Assembly (NCBI RefSeq): GCF_029675105.1
Contig: NZ_JAQQFV010000006.1
Coordinates: forward strand, 186,001-250,000
Direction: 5' to 3'
Length of the DNA: 64,000 bases
Origin: Nocardia anocheti
Lineage (GTDB): Bacteria; Actinomycetota; Actinomycetes; Mycobacteriales; Mycobacteriaceae
The notes below the pieces were generated by a model. It saw only the letters and a list, made by a program, of their open reading frames with translations. It had not been told where the DNA came from and ran no database searches. A program made the translations under genes and the position numbers. Each line of letters begins with the position of its first letter. The stretch's first letter is position 1. This document shows positions 1-8,633 of the stretch, piece after piece.

Positions 1-86
1 TCACCCAGGTGATCTCCCAGCGCCTCAACCGGGTGGACACGACACCGGCGGCGGAAGCGCAATCGGTGGGCGCCCCGGCGAGCTAG
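1..86 (+). CDS. smc: SMC chromosome-segregation ATPase, C-terminal end (partial)
   Basis: Only the last 27 codons are inside the window, read in frame from base 3 and ending at TAG 84-86. The peptide begins TQVISQRLN and ends APAS, which resembles the extreme C-terminus of actinobacterial SMC, after the D-loop of the ATPase head. The position just upstream of ftsY also fits, because smc precedes ftsY in mycobacteria and relatives. Nothing of the ATPase motifs can be seen here, so the call rests on the short tail plus gene order. Confidence 0.7.
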   Translation, partial: TQVISQRLNRVDTTPAAEAQSVGAPAS

Positions 87-161
87 CCACCGCCGCGGTC
101 CGTCGAGTTCGTGCCTGTCGTCACAGCCGGGGCCTACGCGTCGGCCGAGTTCCCCGTCCGT

Positions 162-1070
162 TCAGTGCGCGGGCACCGCGTCGATTCGATGCCGGATCCG
201 CTCGGCGGCGCCCCGGGCCAGCCAGTCGGACAGGCTCGTCAGACCCGGGTACAGCGCTCGCAGGGCGGGAATGTCGGCGTGCCAGCCGCCGGTCTGTCGG
301 GACAACCGCCAGACATTGCCGAGCTGCGGACCGATCGCGTCGGCCTCGGCTTCGGTCGCTTCGCGGTAGTGCACCGGGCGTCCGGTGGCCCGGCCGATGA
401 CGGTTGCCGCGTCGACCGGGGTGATCGCCTCGCCCGCCAGGTCCAGCGTGCGGCCGTGCCAGCCGTCGGGGTCGGCGAAGGCCAGCGCGGCGATGGCGGC
501 GATGTCGTCGACGGCGATCATCTGCAGCGGGCGGTCGGCGGGGAACAGGTGATAGTGCTCGCCGCCGGGGCGCACACCGTCGACCGGACTGCCCTGCAAC
601 AGGTAGTTCTCCATGAAGCGGACCGGGCGCAGCAGGGTGTAGCGCAGCCCGGACGCGGCGACCGACTCCTCGATGCGCACTTTGCCCTGCATACCCCAGG
701 ACTTCGGGTCGCCCGCCGAGGCGACGCCGGTGAACACGATCTGTTCGACACCGGCCGCCACCGCCGCCTCGACGACGGCGATGCCGTGGCGGGCCTCGTC
801 GGTGATGTCCCAGCCGTCACCGGTGTAGGTCGCGACGGGGACCAGGAAGACGGCCCTGGTGCCGGTGACGGCCGCGCGCAGGGCCGCCGCGTCCTCGAAG
901 GTGCCGACGGCGAGTTCGGCACCGGCGGTGGCCAGGGCCCGCGCGCCGTCGGAGTCGGCGTCGCGCACCAGGGCGCGGACCGGGTGGCCGTCGGCGAGGA
1001 GCCTGCGCGCGGTCGCGCCGCCCTGCTGACCGGTCGCGCCGGTGACCAGGACGGGAAGTTCGGAGATCAT
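162..1070 (-). CDS. NmrA-like NAD(P)-binding oxidoreductase (atypical SDR)
   Basis: A 302-residue single-domain Rossmann protein. The dinucleotide-binding loop TGATGQQGG lies at residues 10-18, right after the first beta strand, as in NmrA/HSCARG-type atypical short-chain dehydrogenases. There is no YxxxK catalytic pair in the usual place, so it may sense or bind NAD(P)H rather than catalyse a classical SDR reaction; substrate unknown. It is divergent from the TetR gene at 1183, with dyads in the 112-base gap between them, which suggests control by that regulator. This is inference from layout. Confidence 0.85.
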   Translation of the reverse strand: MISELPVLVTGATGQQGGATARRLLADGHPVRALVRDADSDGARALATAGAELAVGTFEDAAALRAAVTGTRAVFLVPVATYTGDGWDITDEARHGIAVVEAAVAAGVEQIVFTGVASAGDPKSWGMQGKVRIEESVAASGLRYTLLRPVRFMENYLLQGSPVDGVRPGGEHYHLFPADRPLQMIAVDDIAAIAALAFADPDGWHGRTLDLAGEAITPVDAATVIGRATGRPVHYREATEAEADAIGPQLGNVWRLSRQTGGWHADIPALRALYPGLTSLSDWLARGAAERIRHRIDAVPAH

Positions 1071-1101
1071 GTCGGAGGGTTCCGTTCGTCGTCGCTAGAA
1101 T

Positions 1102-1135
1102 CGGGTCGGTCGACCCGTATTCCGGACGGTACGGG
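1102..1135. promoter_or_regulatory. Overlapping dyads between NmrA-like gene and tetR (candidate TetR operator)
   Basis: Two inverted repeats overlap here. The first is CGGGTCG-gt-CGACCCG at 1102-1117. The second has arms CCCGTA at 1114-1119 and TACGGG at 1130-1135. They sit in the 112-base gap between divergent genes, where a TetR repressor would control both itself and the reductase. The assignment is positional only. Confidence 0.45.
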
Positions 1136-1182
1136 CGCCGGGGCCGTGGTGGCCAGGCCGATCGGGGAGAGGGCGTAACGAA

Positions 1183-1941
1183 ATGACGGTCCAGGACGTC
1201 ACCGATGCCGTCGGTCCGGCGGGCCGGGCGGACGCGCGCCGCAATCGCGCGCTCGTGCTCGCGGCCGCGCAGCGCGTGCTGGCCGAGCGGGGCGCCTCGG
1301 TGTCGCTGGCCGAGGTCGCGCGCCGCGCCGGTGTCGGCGCGGGCACCGTGCACCGGCACTTCCCGACGAAAACCGATCTGCTGGAAGCGGTCATGCAGCA
1401 GCGGGTGGACCGCCTGGCCGCGCTCGCCGCCGAACAGCTCGCCGCGCCCGATCCCGGCGTCGCGTTCTTCACGCTGTGCAGGCACGTCGTCCTGACGACG
1501 CCCGCCAATCGTGACCTGTGCGACCTGGTGCAATCCGACGACGGCTGGCCGCGAGCGCTCCTGCGCGAGGCGGGCGAGCGCTTCCACCGCGCGCTGGGCG
1601 CCCTGCTGGCGGCCGCTCAGCGCCACGGCGCGGTCCGGACCGACGTGACGGTGACCGAGGTGCTCGATCTCTTCACCGGATGTGTTGCGATCCAACGACA
1701 TCGAGCGGGCAGTCCCACGCTGGCACCGGCCGCCGCGCTCATCCTCGACGCCCTGCGCACCGCGCGGCCTCCCGTGACGGAACCCGGCCGAACTGTCCGT
1801 AACGAAACGGCGGACGGTGACGAAACTCCGACGCACTGCCCGGTCTGCGGTGCCAGCGTCCACCGATCCGGCACCGGCCGCCCGGCCCGCTACTGTTCCC
1901 CGGCCTGCCGCCAGCGAGCGCACCGCCGCCGTCACCCCTGA
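1183..1941 (+). CDS. TetR-family regulator with C-terminal CxxC/CxxxC zinc-finger-like tail
   Basis: A 252-residue regulator. Residues about 22-68 form the TetR helix-turn-helix (ARRAGVGAGTVHRHFPTKTD core). The C-terminal 36 residues carry Cys219-x2-Cys222 and Cys238-x3-Cys242 followed by RQRAHRRR, a short zinc-finger-like module often seen appended to actinobacterial proteins but unusual on a TetR. The ATG is preceded by GGGGAGAGGG at 1164-1173. It is divergent from the NmrA-like gene, its likely target. Ligand unknown. Confidence 0.88.
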   Translation: MTVQDVTDAVGPAGRADARRNRALVLAAAQRVLAERGASVSLAEVARRAGVGAGTVHRHFPTKTDLLEAVMQQRVDRLAALAAEQLAAPDPGVAFFTLCRHVVLTTPANRDLCDLVQSDDGWPRALLREAGERFHRALGALLAAAQRHGAVRTDVTVTEVLDLFTGCVAIQRHRAGSPTLAPAAALILDALRTARPPVTEPGRTVRNETADGDETPTHCPVCGASVHRSGTGRPARYCSPACRQRAHRRRHP

Positions 1942-2002
1942 GTCGGTCGACTCACCACGCCCGCACCGCCTGTGCCGGTCCGAACACCGGCCGAACCGCG
2001 AT

Positions 2003-2392
2003 CTACAGCAGGTCGCTCACATCGTCGGGAACATCGACCGCGTACTTGCGCAGGATGTCCACCGAGATCACTTCCAGCGCGTTCTCGTGGGTGGCGGCCA
2101 GCACCACGGGCGCGGCGACACCGTCCTCGTGGGCGTGCAGCCAGCGCACGGCTACCACGCACCAGCGGTCGCCCGGCTGCAGCCCGGGGAAGTTGTTCTC
2201 CGGGCGCGGCGTGCTCAAATCGTTGCCGATCGACGCCTGATGCTCCAGAAATTCCGCCGTCACGACGGTGCACACGGTGTGGCTGCCGAGATCCTCCGGA
2301 CCGGTGCTGCAGCACCCGTCGCGGTAGAAGCCCGTGAGAGGATCGGCGCCGCACTCTTCCAGCGGCCCCCCAAGCACGTTTCGATCGGTCAC
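2003..2392 (-). CDS. DUF2237 family protein
   Basis: A 129-residue protein matching the DUF2237 family along its whole length, with the conserved segments GFYRDGCC, GNDLSTPRPE and FPGLQPGDRWC. Function is unknown. The cysteine pair in RDGCC and the later Cys in GDRWC suggest possible metal or thiol chemistry, but this is speculative. The start is GTG. TAGGAT (minus strand, 2400-2405) lies 7 nt upstream, so the transcript is probably leaderless. It converges with the TetR gene and diverges from ftsY. Confidence 0.85.
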   Translation of the reverse strand: MTDRNVLGGPLEECGADPLTGFYRDGCCSTGPEDLGSHTVCTVVTAEFLEHQASIGNDLSTPRPENNFPGLQPGDRWCVVAVRWLHAHEDGVAAPVVLAATHENALEVISVDILRKYAVDVPDDVSDLL

Positions 2393-2547
2393 GCCGCCGA
2401 TCCTATGGGGATTGCGCCAGAAGTTCCGCAGGACAACGAATCTGTAGTCTTTCCCCGGCGTGCCGACGGGCCGCGAAAGGCCGCGCCGACCTGCCCCGCC
2501 GACGCCGCCGACGTGCCGCTTCGGGCTGCCCGAATAGACTCGGCCGG

Positions 2548-4137
2548 GTGAGTTCGCAAGCGTGGATCCTGATCGCCGCGATCGCCGCCGTGCTGTTGGT
2601 GGCGCTCGTCGCGGGTTTCGTCCTGTACAAGCGGCGCCAGATCTCCTTGGCCCCTCCCGAGCCCGACAAGGAGCTGACCGACCGCTCCGGTGGCTATACC
2701 GCCGCCGGTGGCTTCAGTTTCAGTCAGGGCGGGTCGGCGCCGACTCTGCCGCGCCCCGAACCGGTCGGTGAACGCACCGACGACGAGGGCCAGCCGCACA
2801 TCGGCGACGACGCCGCCGTCCCGCGTGACGCCCCCCGCCGCGGCATCACCGACGTGCCACTGCCCGAGGCCGACGTGCGCGACGCCGAGACCGTGGTGGT
2901 CCCCGACGACCTGAGCAGCCTCGACACCACCGACACCGCCCCCACCACCGACACCGCACCGACCGGGACCGCGCCCACAGAGACCCGGACGCCGACCGAG
3001 ACCGCGCCCACCGAGACCGCGCCGACCGAGACCGCGCCGACCGAGACCCCGACGCCCACCGAGACGGACCCCACCGACACCGCGACCCCGGTCGACACCA
3101 CTCCGGCGGACACCGCGCCCACCGAGACCGCCCCGGCCGAGACGACGCCCGTCGTCCCCGAGGCTCCGGCCGAGACCGACGCCGTCGCCGCCGCGATCGA
3201 GGAGATCGACCCCACCTCCGGCCGCCTCGTGCGCCTGCGCGGGCGCCTGTCGCGCTCGCAGAACGCCGTCGGCAAGAGCCTGCTCGGCCTGCTCGGTGGC
3301 GGTGACCTCGACGAGGACTCCTGGGAGGAGATCGAGGACACCCTGGTCCTGGCCGATATCGGCACCGCCAGCACCGCCAAGATCGTCGGCCGCCTGCGCG
3401 AGGAGATGGCCGCGCGCAGCGTGCGTACCCCCGAACAGGCCAGGGCCGCCCTGCGCGACGTGCTGATCGAGGCCCTGCGCCCGGAACTGGACCGCTCCAT
3501 CCACGCGCTGCCGCACGCCGATCATCCGGCGATCCTGCTCGTGGTCGGCGTCAACGGCACCGGCAAGACCACCACCACCGGCAAGCTGGCCCGCGTACTC
3601 GTCGCCGACGGTCGCCGGGTGCTGCTCGGCGCCGCCGACACCTTCCGCGCCGCCGCCGCCGACCAGCTGCAGACCTGGGGTGAACGCGTCGGCGCCGAGA
3701 CCGTGCGCGGCAAGGAGGCCGCCGACCCGGCCGCCGTCGCCTTCGACGCGGTCACCGCGGGCATCGACCGCGGCGTCGACGCCGTGCTGGTCGACACCGC
3801 GGGTCGCCTGCACACCAAGACCGGCCTGATGGACGAGCTGGGCAAGGTCAAGCGGGTCGTGGAGAAGAAGGCCGCCGTCGACGAGGTACTGCTGGTCCTC
3901 GACTCCACTGTCGGCCAGAACGGCCTCATGCAGGCGCGGGTCTTCGCCGATGTCGTCGACATCACCGGCGTGGTGCTCACCAAGCTCGACGGCACCGCCA
4001 AGGGCGGCATCGTCTTCCAGGTCCAGCACGAGCTGGGCGTGCCGGTGAAGCTGGTCGGTCTGGGCGAGGGCGCCGACGATCTGGCCCCGTTCGAGCCCGG
4101 TGCCTTCGTCGACGCGCTGCTCGGCGGCAACTCCTAG
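2548..4137 (+). CDS. ftsY: Signal recognition particle receptor FtsY
   Basis: A 529-residue SRP GTPase receptor that docks Ffh-ribosome complexes at the membrane. Residues 4-27 form a transmembrane anchor, typical of actinobacterial FtsY. Residues about 127-206 are a Thr/Pro/Glu low-complexity linker built from TETAP-like units. The NG domain follows: G1 GVNGTGKTTTTGK near 333-345, DTAGR near 415 and TKLDG near 478. The GTG start has TAGACT at 2535-2540 exactly 7 nt upstream, so the mRNA is probably leaderless. A strong terminator follows at 4154. It partners with ffh at 9138. Confidence 0.97.
   Translation: MSSQAWILIAAIAAVLLVALVAGFVLYKRRQISLAPPEPDKELTDRSGGYTAAGGFSFSQGGSAPTLPRPEPVGERTDDEGQPHIGDDAAVPRDAPRRGITDVPLPEADVRDAETVVVPDDLSSLDTTDTAPTTDTAPTGTAPTETRTPTETAPTETAPTETAPTETPTPTETDPTDTATPVDTTPADTAPTETAPAETTPVVPEAPAETDAVAAAIEEIDPTSGRLVRLRGRLSRSQNAVGKSLLGLLGGGDLDEDSWEEIEDTLVLADIGTASTAKIVGRLREEMAARSVRTPEQARAALRDVLIEALRPELDRSIHALPHADHPAILLVVGVNGTGKTTTTGKLARVLVADGRRVLLGAADTFRAAAADQLQTWGERVGAETVRGKEAADPAAVAFDAVTAGIDRGVDAVLVDTAGRLHTKTGLMDELGKVKRVVEKKAAVDEVLLVLDSTVGQNGLMQARVFADVVDITGVVLTKLDGTAKGGIVFQVQHELGVPVKLVGLGEGADDLAPFEPGAFVDALLGGNS
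2926..3165 (+). repeat. Degenerate in-frame repeats encoding Thr/Pro/Glu linker in ftsY
   Basis: About 80 codons of short, imperfect repeats encode units such as PTET, APTD and APTET between the membrane anchor and the NG domain. The best-preserved run is near 2995-3050. Repeat number is likely to vary between strains, and the segment encodes a flexible acidic linker. Confidence 0.75.
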
Positions 4138-4153
4138 CCCCGCGCCGTCGTCA

Positions 4154-4192
4154 CCGTTGCCCGCCCGGTCCCCGCGACCGGGCGGGCAACGG
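4154..4192 (+). terminator. Intrinsic-type terminator after ftsY
   Basis: A perfect 17-bp stem (4154-4170 with 4176-4192) closes a 5-nt loop, 16 nt after the ftsY stop. No long T run follows, as is common in GC-rich actinobacteria. Confidence 0.85.
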
Positions 4193-4327
4193 CATTTCCA
4201 GGGCGAACGGTGTCGTCGAGCCCGGCCGCGAACCCGGGGCGAATCGCACATCGCGCGCGTCCTCACCGTGAGGTGTCGGGGTGTGGCCAACCCCACGAAA
4301 CGTGGAAGCAACACAACTCGGCTATCC

Positions 4328-4366
4328 GTTCACGCAGGTGAAACACCACAGCTCACCGGATGAAAC
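4328..4366 (+). promoter_or_regulatory. GlnR-type nitrogen box upstream of amtB
   Basis: Two copies of the b-half GAAAC (4340-4344 and 4362-4366) are exactly 22 bp apart. Each is preceded at 11-12 bp by an a-half, GTTCAC (4328-4333) and GCTCAC (4351-4356). This matches the actinomycete GlnR pattern GTnAC-n6-GAAAC repeated with a 22-bp period, slightly relaxed in the second a-half. It lies 70-108 bp before the amtB start, as expected for activation under nitrogen limitation. Confidence 0.72.
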
Positions 4367-4435
4367 ACCGGATGAGGACCCTTCTTGGCAGGCCTTCGTC
4401 GTACTCGGCGGGGCTCGAGATGAGGAGGACAAAAG

Positions 4436-5758
4436 GTGGTGAATCCCGTACTCCTGGCGGGCGCCGAGATCGGTGCACCCGACACAGGTGACACGGCCTG
4501 GGTTCTGACCAGCGCGGCTCTCGTGCTGCTGATGACACCCGGACTGGCGTTCTTCTACGGCGGCATGGTCCGTAGCAAGAACGTCTTGAACATGATCATG
4601 ATGAGCATCAGCGCCATGGGCGTGATCGGTGTGCTCTGGGCGCTCTACGGCTACTCGGTGGCCTTCGGCACCGACAAGGGCAGCCTGATCGGCGACCCGG
4701 TCGAGTTCTTCGGCCTGCGCACCCTGTTCACCGGCTTCGGCGAGGACGCCGCGGGCGTGCCGCTGACCGGCACGATCCCGGTGCTCGTCTTCGTCGCCTT
4801 CCAGGCGATGTTCGCGATCATCACCGTCGCCCTCATCTCGGGTGCGGTCGCCGACCGGATGAAGTTCAGCGCCTGGCTGGTCTTCGCCGCGGTCTGGGCC
4901 ACGGTCGTCTACTTCCCGGTCGCGCACTGGGTCTGGGGTGGCGGCTGGATCATGGAGAAGGTCAAGGCCATCGACTTCGCCGGTGGTACCGCCGTGCACA
5001 TCAACTCCGGCGCCGCCGCGCTGGCGCTGGCGCTGGTCCTGGGCAAGCGCAAGGGCTGGCCGAAGTCGCCGTTCCGTCCGCACAACCTCCCGTTCGTCAT
5101 GCTGGGTGCCGGCCTGCTGTGGTTCGGGTGGTTCGGATTCAACGCCGGTTCGGCGCTGGGTGCCAACGGCACCGCCGCGGCCGCCTTCGTCACCACGCTC
5201 GTCGCCACCGCCGCCGCCATGCTCGCCTGGCTGCTGGTGGAGAAGCTGCGTGACGGTCACCCGACCTCGCTGGGCGCGGCCTCGGGCATCGTGGCCGGTC
5301 TGGTCGCCATCACCCCGGCCTGCGCCTCGGTCAACGTGCTCGGCGCCCTGGCCATCGGCGCGGTCGCCGGTGCGGCCTGCGCGCTGGCGGTCGGCCTGAA
5401 GTTCAAGTTCGGCTACGACGACTCGCTCGACGTGGTCGGTATCCACCTCGTCGGTGGTGTCATCGGTACCGTACTGATCGGCCTGGTCGGCACCGCCGAG
5501 GCGCCGACCGGTGCCGACGGCCTGTTCTACGGCGGCGGTTTCGACGTGCTGTGGCGTCAGGCCGCGGGCGCCTTCGCGGTGCTGGCGTACTCGTTGGTCG
5601 TCGCGACCGTGATCGCCCTGGTCCTGAAGGCCACCATCGGTCTGCGGGCCAGCGCCGAGGAAGAATCCGCGGGCATGGACGAGTCCGAGCACGCGGAGAC
5701 GGCCTACGATTTTGCTGCTGTGAGTGGCACGGCACGGACTGCCGTCAAGGAGGCATGA
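4436..5758 (+). CDS. amtB: Ammonium transporter AmtB
   Basis: A 440-residue multi-pass membrane channel for ammonium/ammonia (Amt/MEP family, about 11 membrane helices). Visible family segments are TPGLAFFYGGMVRSKNVL near the start, the first pore histidine in AVHINSGAAALA, LWFGWFGFNAGSA, and the second pore histidine in VGIHLVGGVIG. Two adjacent GTG codons (4436, 4439) could start it; a strong GAGGAGGAC lies just upstream. The gene is followed 4 nt later by glnK, the classic AmtB-GlnK pair, and a GlnR-type box lies upstream. Confidence 0.97.
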   Translation: MVNPVLLAGAEIGAPDTGDTAWVLTSAALVLLMTPGLAFFYGGMVRSKNVLNMIMMSISAMGVIGVLWALYGYSVAFGTDKGSLIGDPVEFFGLRTLFTGFGEDAAGVPLTGTIPVLVFVAFQAMFAIITVALISGAVADRMKFSAWLVFAAVWATVVYFPVAHWVWGGGWIMEKVKAIDFAGGTAVHINSGAAALALALVLGKRKGWPKSPFRPHNLPFVMLGAGLLWFGWFGFNAGSALGANGTAAAAFVTTLVATAAAMLAWLLVEKLRDGHPTSLGAASGIVAGLVAITPACASVNVLGALAIGAVAGAACALAVGLKFKFGYDDSLDVVGIHLVGGVIGTVLIGLVGTAEAPTGADGLFYGGGFDVLWRQAAGAFAVLAYSLVVATVIALVLKATIGLRASAEEESAGMDESEHAETAYDFAAVSGTARTAVKEA

Positions 5759-5762
5759 CGTA

Positions 5763-6101
5763 ATGAAACTCATTACCGCTATCGTCAAACCGTTCACCCT
5801 GGAGGACGTGAAGACCGGACTCGAGCAGGCGGGCGTGTTCGGCATGACCGTCAGCGAGGTCCAGGGCTACGGTCGGCAGAAGGGCCACACCGAGGTCTAC
5901 CGCGGCGCGGAGTACTCGGTGGACTTCGTCCCCAAGGTCCGCGTCGAGATCGTGGTCGACGACGCCTCGGTGGAGAAGGTCGTCGAGGTGATCGTGGAGG
6001 CCTCGCGCACCGGCAAGATCGGTGACGGCAAGGTCTGGGTCACCCCGGTCGAGACGATCATCCGGGTCCGTACCGGCGAACGCGGTACCGACGCACTGTA
6101 A
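5763..6101 (+). CDS. glnK: Nitrogen regulatory protein P-II (GlnK)
   Basis: The 112-residue P-II trimer subunit senses ATP/ADP and 2-oxoglutarate and plugs AmtB. The N-terminus MKLITAIVKPFTLEDVK is canonical. The T-loop carries Tyr51 (RGAEYSVDFVPK), the modification site, which is adenylylated rather than uridylylated in several actinomycetes. The C-terminal signature GKIGDGKVWV is also present. ATG 5763 is 4 nt after the amtB stop, with AAGGAGGCATG as ribosome site overlapping the amtB end. The modifying enzyme, GlnD, is encoded next. Confidence 0.97.
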   Translation: MKLITAIVKPFTLEDVKTGLEQAGVFGMTVSEVQGYGRQKGHTEVYRGAEYSVDFVPKVRVEIVVDDASVEKVVEVIVEASRTGKIGDGKVWVTPVETIIRVRTGERGTDAL

Positions 6102-6138
6102 TCCGGCGCCGGAGCGACCGGCGGCGCGACGATCGAGC

Positions 6139-6182
6139 GGCGGCCCCGCTCCCACCGGTTCACCGGTCGGGGCGGGGCCGCC
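6139..6182 (+). promoter_or_regulatory. GC hairpin between glnK and glnD, ending 3 nt before glnD start
   Basis: An 11-bp perfect outer stem (6139-6149 with 6172-6182) encloses an inner ACCGGT/ACCGGT dyad. It could be a partial terminator that lowers glnD expression relative to amtB-glnK. Because it ends 3 nt before ATG 6186, it would also bury the ribosome-binding region of glnD. Confidence 0.6.
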
Positions 6183-6185
6183 CGC

Positions 6186-8633
6186 ATGAATGGCGGTGGG
6201 GCAGTGGCAGGACAGAACGGCGGTATTCAGCACAACGGCGCGGCCGACCTGGTCAAGGCCAGGGCGGCGCTGCTCGAGGGAGCCGGAACGCGCAATCCGC
6301 GCCTGGACCCGGAGGCGTTGCGGGCGGCGCTGGTCGACCTGTTCGAATTCTGGCTCACCAGCAAGGGCAGCGAACTGGGCATCACCGCCGACAGCGGTCT
6401 GGCGGTCGTCGCGGTGGGCGGGCTGGGCAGGCGCGAGATGCTGCCCTACTCGGATCTGGATCTGGTGCTGTTGCACGACGACGTCGACCCGAAGATCGTC
6501 GCCGAGGTCGCCGATCAGCTCTGGTACCCGCTGTGGGACGCCCACATCAAGCTCGACCACAGCGTGCGCACGGTGCCCCAGGCCCTGCGGGTGGCCGCCG
6601 ACGACACCATCGCCGCGCTGGGCATGCTCGAGGCCCGCCACATCGTCGGCGACGAGGACCTGAGCAATCTGCTCATCGGCGGGGTGCGCCGGGAATGGCG
6701 CACCGGCATCCGCTCCCGGTTCGACGCGCTGATCGCCCAGACCACCGCCCGCTGGCAGCGCAGCGGCGAGATCGCCCACCGCGCCGAGCCGGATCTGAAG
6801 AACGGTCGCGGCGGCCTGCGCGACATCCAACTGCTCGACGCGCTCTCGATCGCCCAGCTCACCGACGCCATGCCGGGTCTGGGGCCGGAGGTGCCCGGCG
6901 GCGGCCTCGCGCAGGCCCACCGCAGGCTGCTCGACGTGCGCACCGAACTGCACCGGGTGGCCGGGCGGGCCCGCGACCAGTTGCGCGCCCAGGACGCCGA
7001 CGAGATCGGCGCCGCGCTGCGCATCGGTGACCGTTTCGATCTGGCGCGCATGCTCAGCGACTCGGCCCGCACGGTGAGCTACTCCTCGGAGGTCGGGTTG
7101 CGCACCGCCGCCAACGCGCTGCCGCGGCGCGGCCTGGCCCGCCTGCGCCGGATGCCGGTGCGTCGACCACTCGATGAGGGGGTGGTCGAACACGCCGGTG
7201 AGGTGGTGCTCGCCAGGGACGCGCGCCCCCAGCGCGATCCCGGGCTGATCCTGCGGGTGGCCGCGGCCTCGGCCCGCACCGGGCTGCCGATGTCGGCGAC
7301 CACGCTCAACCGCCTGTCCGAGGACGCGCCCGAACTGCGCGAGCCCTGGCCCAAGGACGCGCTCAACGATCTGCTCGTGCTGCTGGGTGCCGGTCGCGGC
7401 AGCATCGACGCGGTCGAGGCGCTGGATCGAACGGGCCTGTGGGGCAGGCTGTTCCCGGAGTGGGGCGCGGTGCGCGATCTGCCCCCGCGCGACGCCCTGC
7501 ACACCTGGACCGTCGACCGCCACCTGATGGAGACCGTCGCCTACGCCAGCGGCTTCAGCACCCGCGTCGCCCGCCCCGACCTGCTCACCCTGGGCGCCCT
7601 GCTGCACGACATCGGCAAGGGCCGCACCGGCGACCACAGCGTGGTCGGCGCCGAACTGGCCACCCACATCGGGCGCAGGCTCGGCCTGTGGCCCTCCGAC
7701 GTGCGCACCCTCAGCGCGATCGTGCGCCACCACCTGCTGCTGCCCGACACCGCCACCCGCCGCGACCTGGACGACCCGGCCACCGTGAAACACGTCGCCG
7801 ACGCCCTCGACGGTGACGTCGGCCTGCTGGAACTGCTGCACGCCCTCGCCGAAGCCGACTCCCTGGCCACCGGCCCCGGCGTCTGGGGTGACTGGAAGGC
7901 CTCGCTGATCGGCGAACTGGTCCGCCGCTGCAAGCTGGTGATGGCGGGTGAGCCACTGCCGCAACCGGAACCGATCGACCCCGACCTGCTGGAGCGGGCG
8001 CGCGCCGGGGGCGTGCACGTCACCCTGGCGCCCGGCGACGGCAAGCACACCCATGTCGTCACCGTCATCGCCCCGGACCGGGCCGGGCTGCTCTCCGACG
8101 CGGCGGGCGTGCTCGCGCTGCACTCGCTGCGGGTGCTCTCGGCCGCGCTGGGCTCGGCCGGTGACTCGGCGGTCAACACCTTCGTCGTCACCCCGAAGTT
8201 CGGCGACCCGCCCGACGCGGGCCTGCTGCGCCAGGAACTCATCAAGGCCACCACCGGCACGCTGAACCTGCCCGAGGTCCTGGCCAAGCGCGAAGCCGAG
8301 GCCGTGGGCGCCGGACCCGGCCGCTACGCGCTCGCCCAGCCCCGGGTGCTCTGGTCGGAGACCAGCACGCCGGGCCAGGTGATCCTGGAGCTGCGCGCCG
8401 AGGACCGCATCGGTCTGCTCAGCCGACTCGCCGGTGCCTTCGCCACCGCGGGCGCCGATGTGCGCTGGGCCAAGGCGGTCACCATGGGCTCGGCCGTCGT
8501 CGACGCGTTCTGCCTCGAACTCGGTTGCGCCGACACGCCGCAGCTACGCGCGGGCATCGAAAAGGCTGTGCTGGAGGTGGTTCCGCACCCCGCGCCCCCG
8601 CCGCCCCCGGAGCCGGACGACGGCGGCGCCTGA
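6186..8633 (+). CDS. glnD: [Protein-PII] nucleotidyltransferase / removing enzyme GlnD
   Basis: An 815-residue bifunctional enzyme that modifies and de-modifies GlnK according to nitrogen status. The nucleotidyltransferase motif GGLGRREMLPYSDLDLVLL is at about 79-97. An HD hydrolase motif, LLHDIGKGRTGDHS, lies near 472-485. Two C-terminal ACT domains (near 622 and 732) bind glutamine. In actinomycetes this enzyme usually acts as an adenylyltransferase, so the cofactor choice is uncertain from sequence. ATG 6186 or in-frame GTG 6204 could be the start; neither has a strong ribosome site, and a hairpin ends 3 nt before the ATG. Confidence 0.95.
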   Translation: MNGGGAVAGQNGGIQHNGAADLVKARAALLEGAGTRNPRLDPEALRAALVDLFEFWLTSKGSELGITADSGLAVVAVGGLGRREMLPYSDLDLVLLHDDVDPKIVAEVADQLWYPLWDAHIKLDHSVRTVPQALRVAADDTIAALGMLEARHIVGDEDLSNLLIGGVRREWRTGIRSRFDALIAQTTARWQRSGEIAHRAEPDLKNGRGGLRDIQLLDALSIAQLTDAMPGLGPEVPGGGLAQAHRRLLDVRTELHRVAGRARDQLRAQDADEIGAALRIGDRFDLARMLSDSARTVSYSSEVGLRTAANALPRRGLARLRRMPVRRPLDEGVVEHAGEVVLARDARPQRDPGLILRVAAASARTGLPMSATTLNRLSEDAPELREPWPKDALNDLLVLLGAGRGSIDAVEALDRTGLWGRLFPEWGAVRDLPPRDALHTWTVDRHLMETVAYASGFSTRVARPDLLTLGALLHDIGKGRTGDHSVVGAELATHIGRRLGLWPSDVRTLSAIVRHHLLLPDTATRRDLDDPATVKHVADALDGDVGLLELLHALAEADSLATGPGVWGDWKASLIGELVRRCKLVMAGEPLPQPEPIDPDLLERARAGGVHVTLAPGDGKHTHVVTVIAPDRAGLLSDAAGVLALHSLRVLSAALGSAGDSAVNTFVVTPKFGDPPDAGLLRQELIKATTGTLNLPEVLAKREAEAVGAGPGRYALAQPRVLWSETSTPGQVILELRAEDRIGLLSRLAGAFATAGADVRWAKAVTMGSAVVDAFCLELGCADTPQLRAGIEKAVLEVVPHPAPPPPPEPDDGGA

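Noticed and set aside
4322..5845. A 507-codon minus-strand frame opposite amtB
   Set aside because: Low-complexity Arg/Gly/Asp/Gln composition and full overlap with a clear AmtB reading; treated as a shadow.
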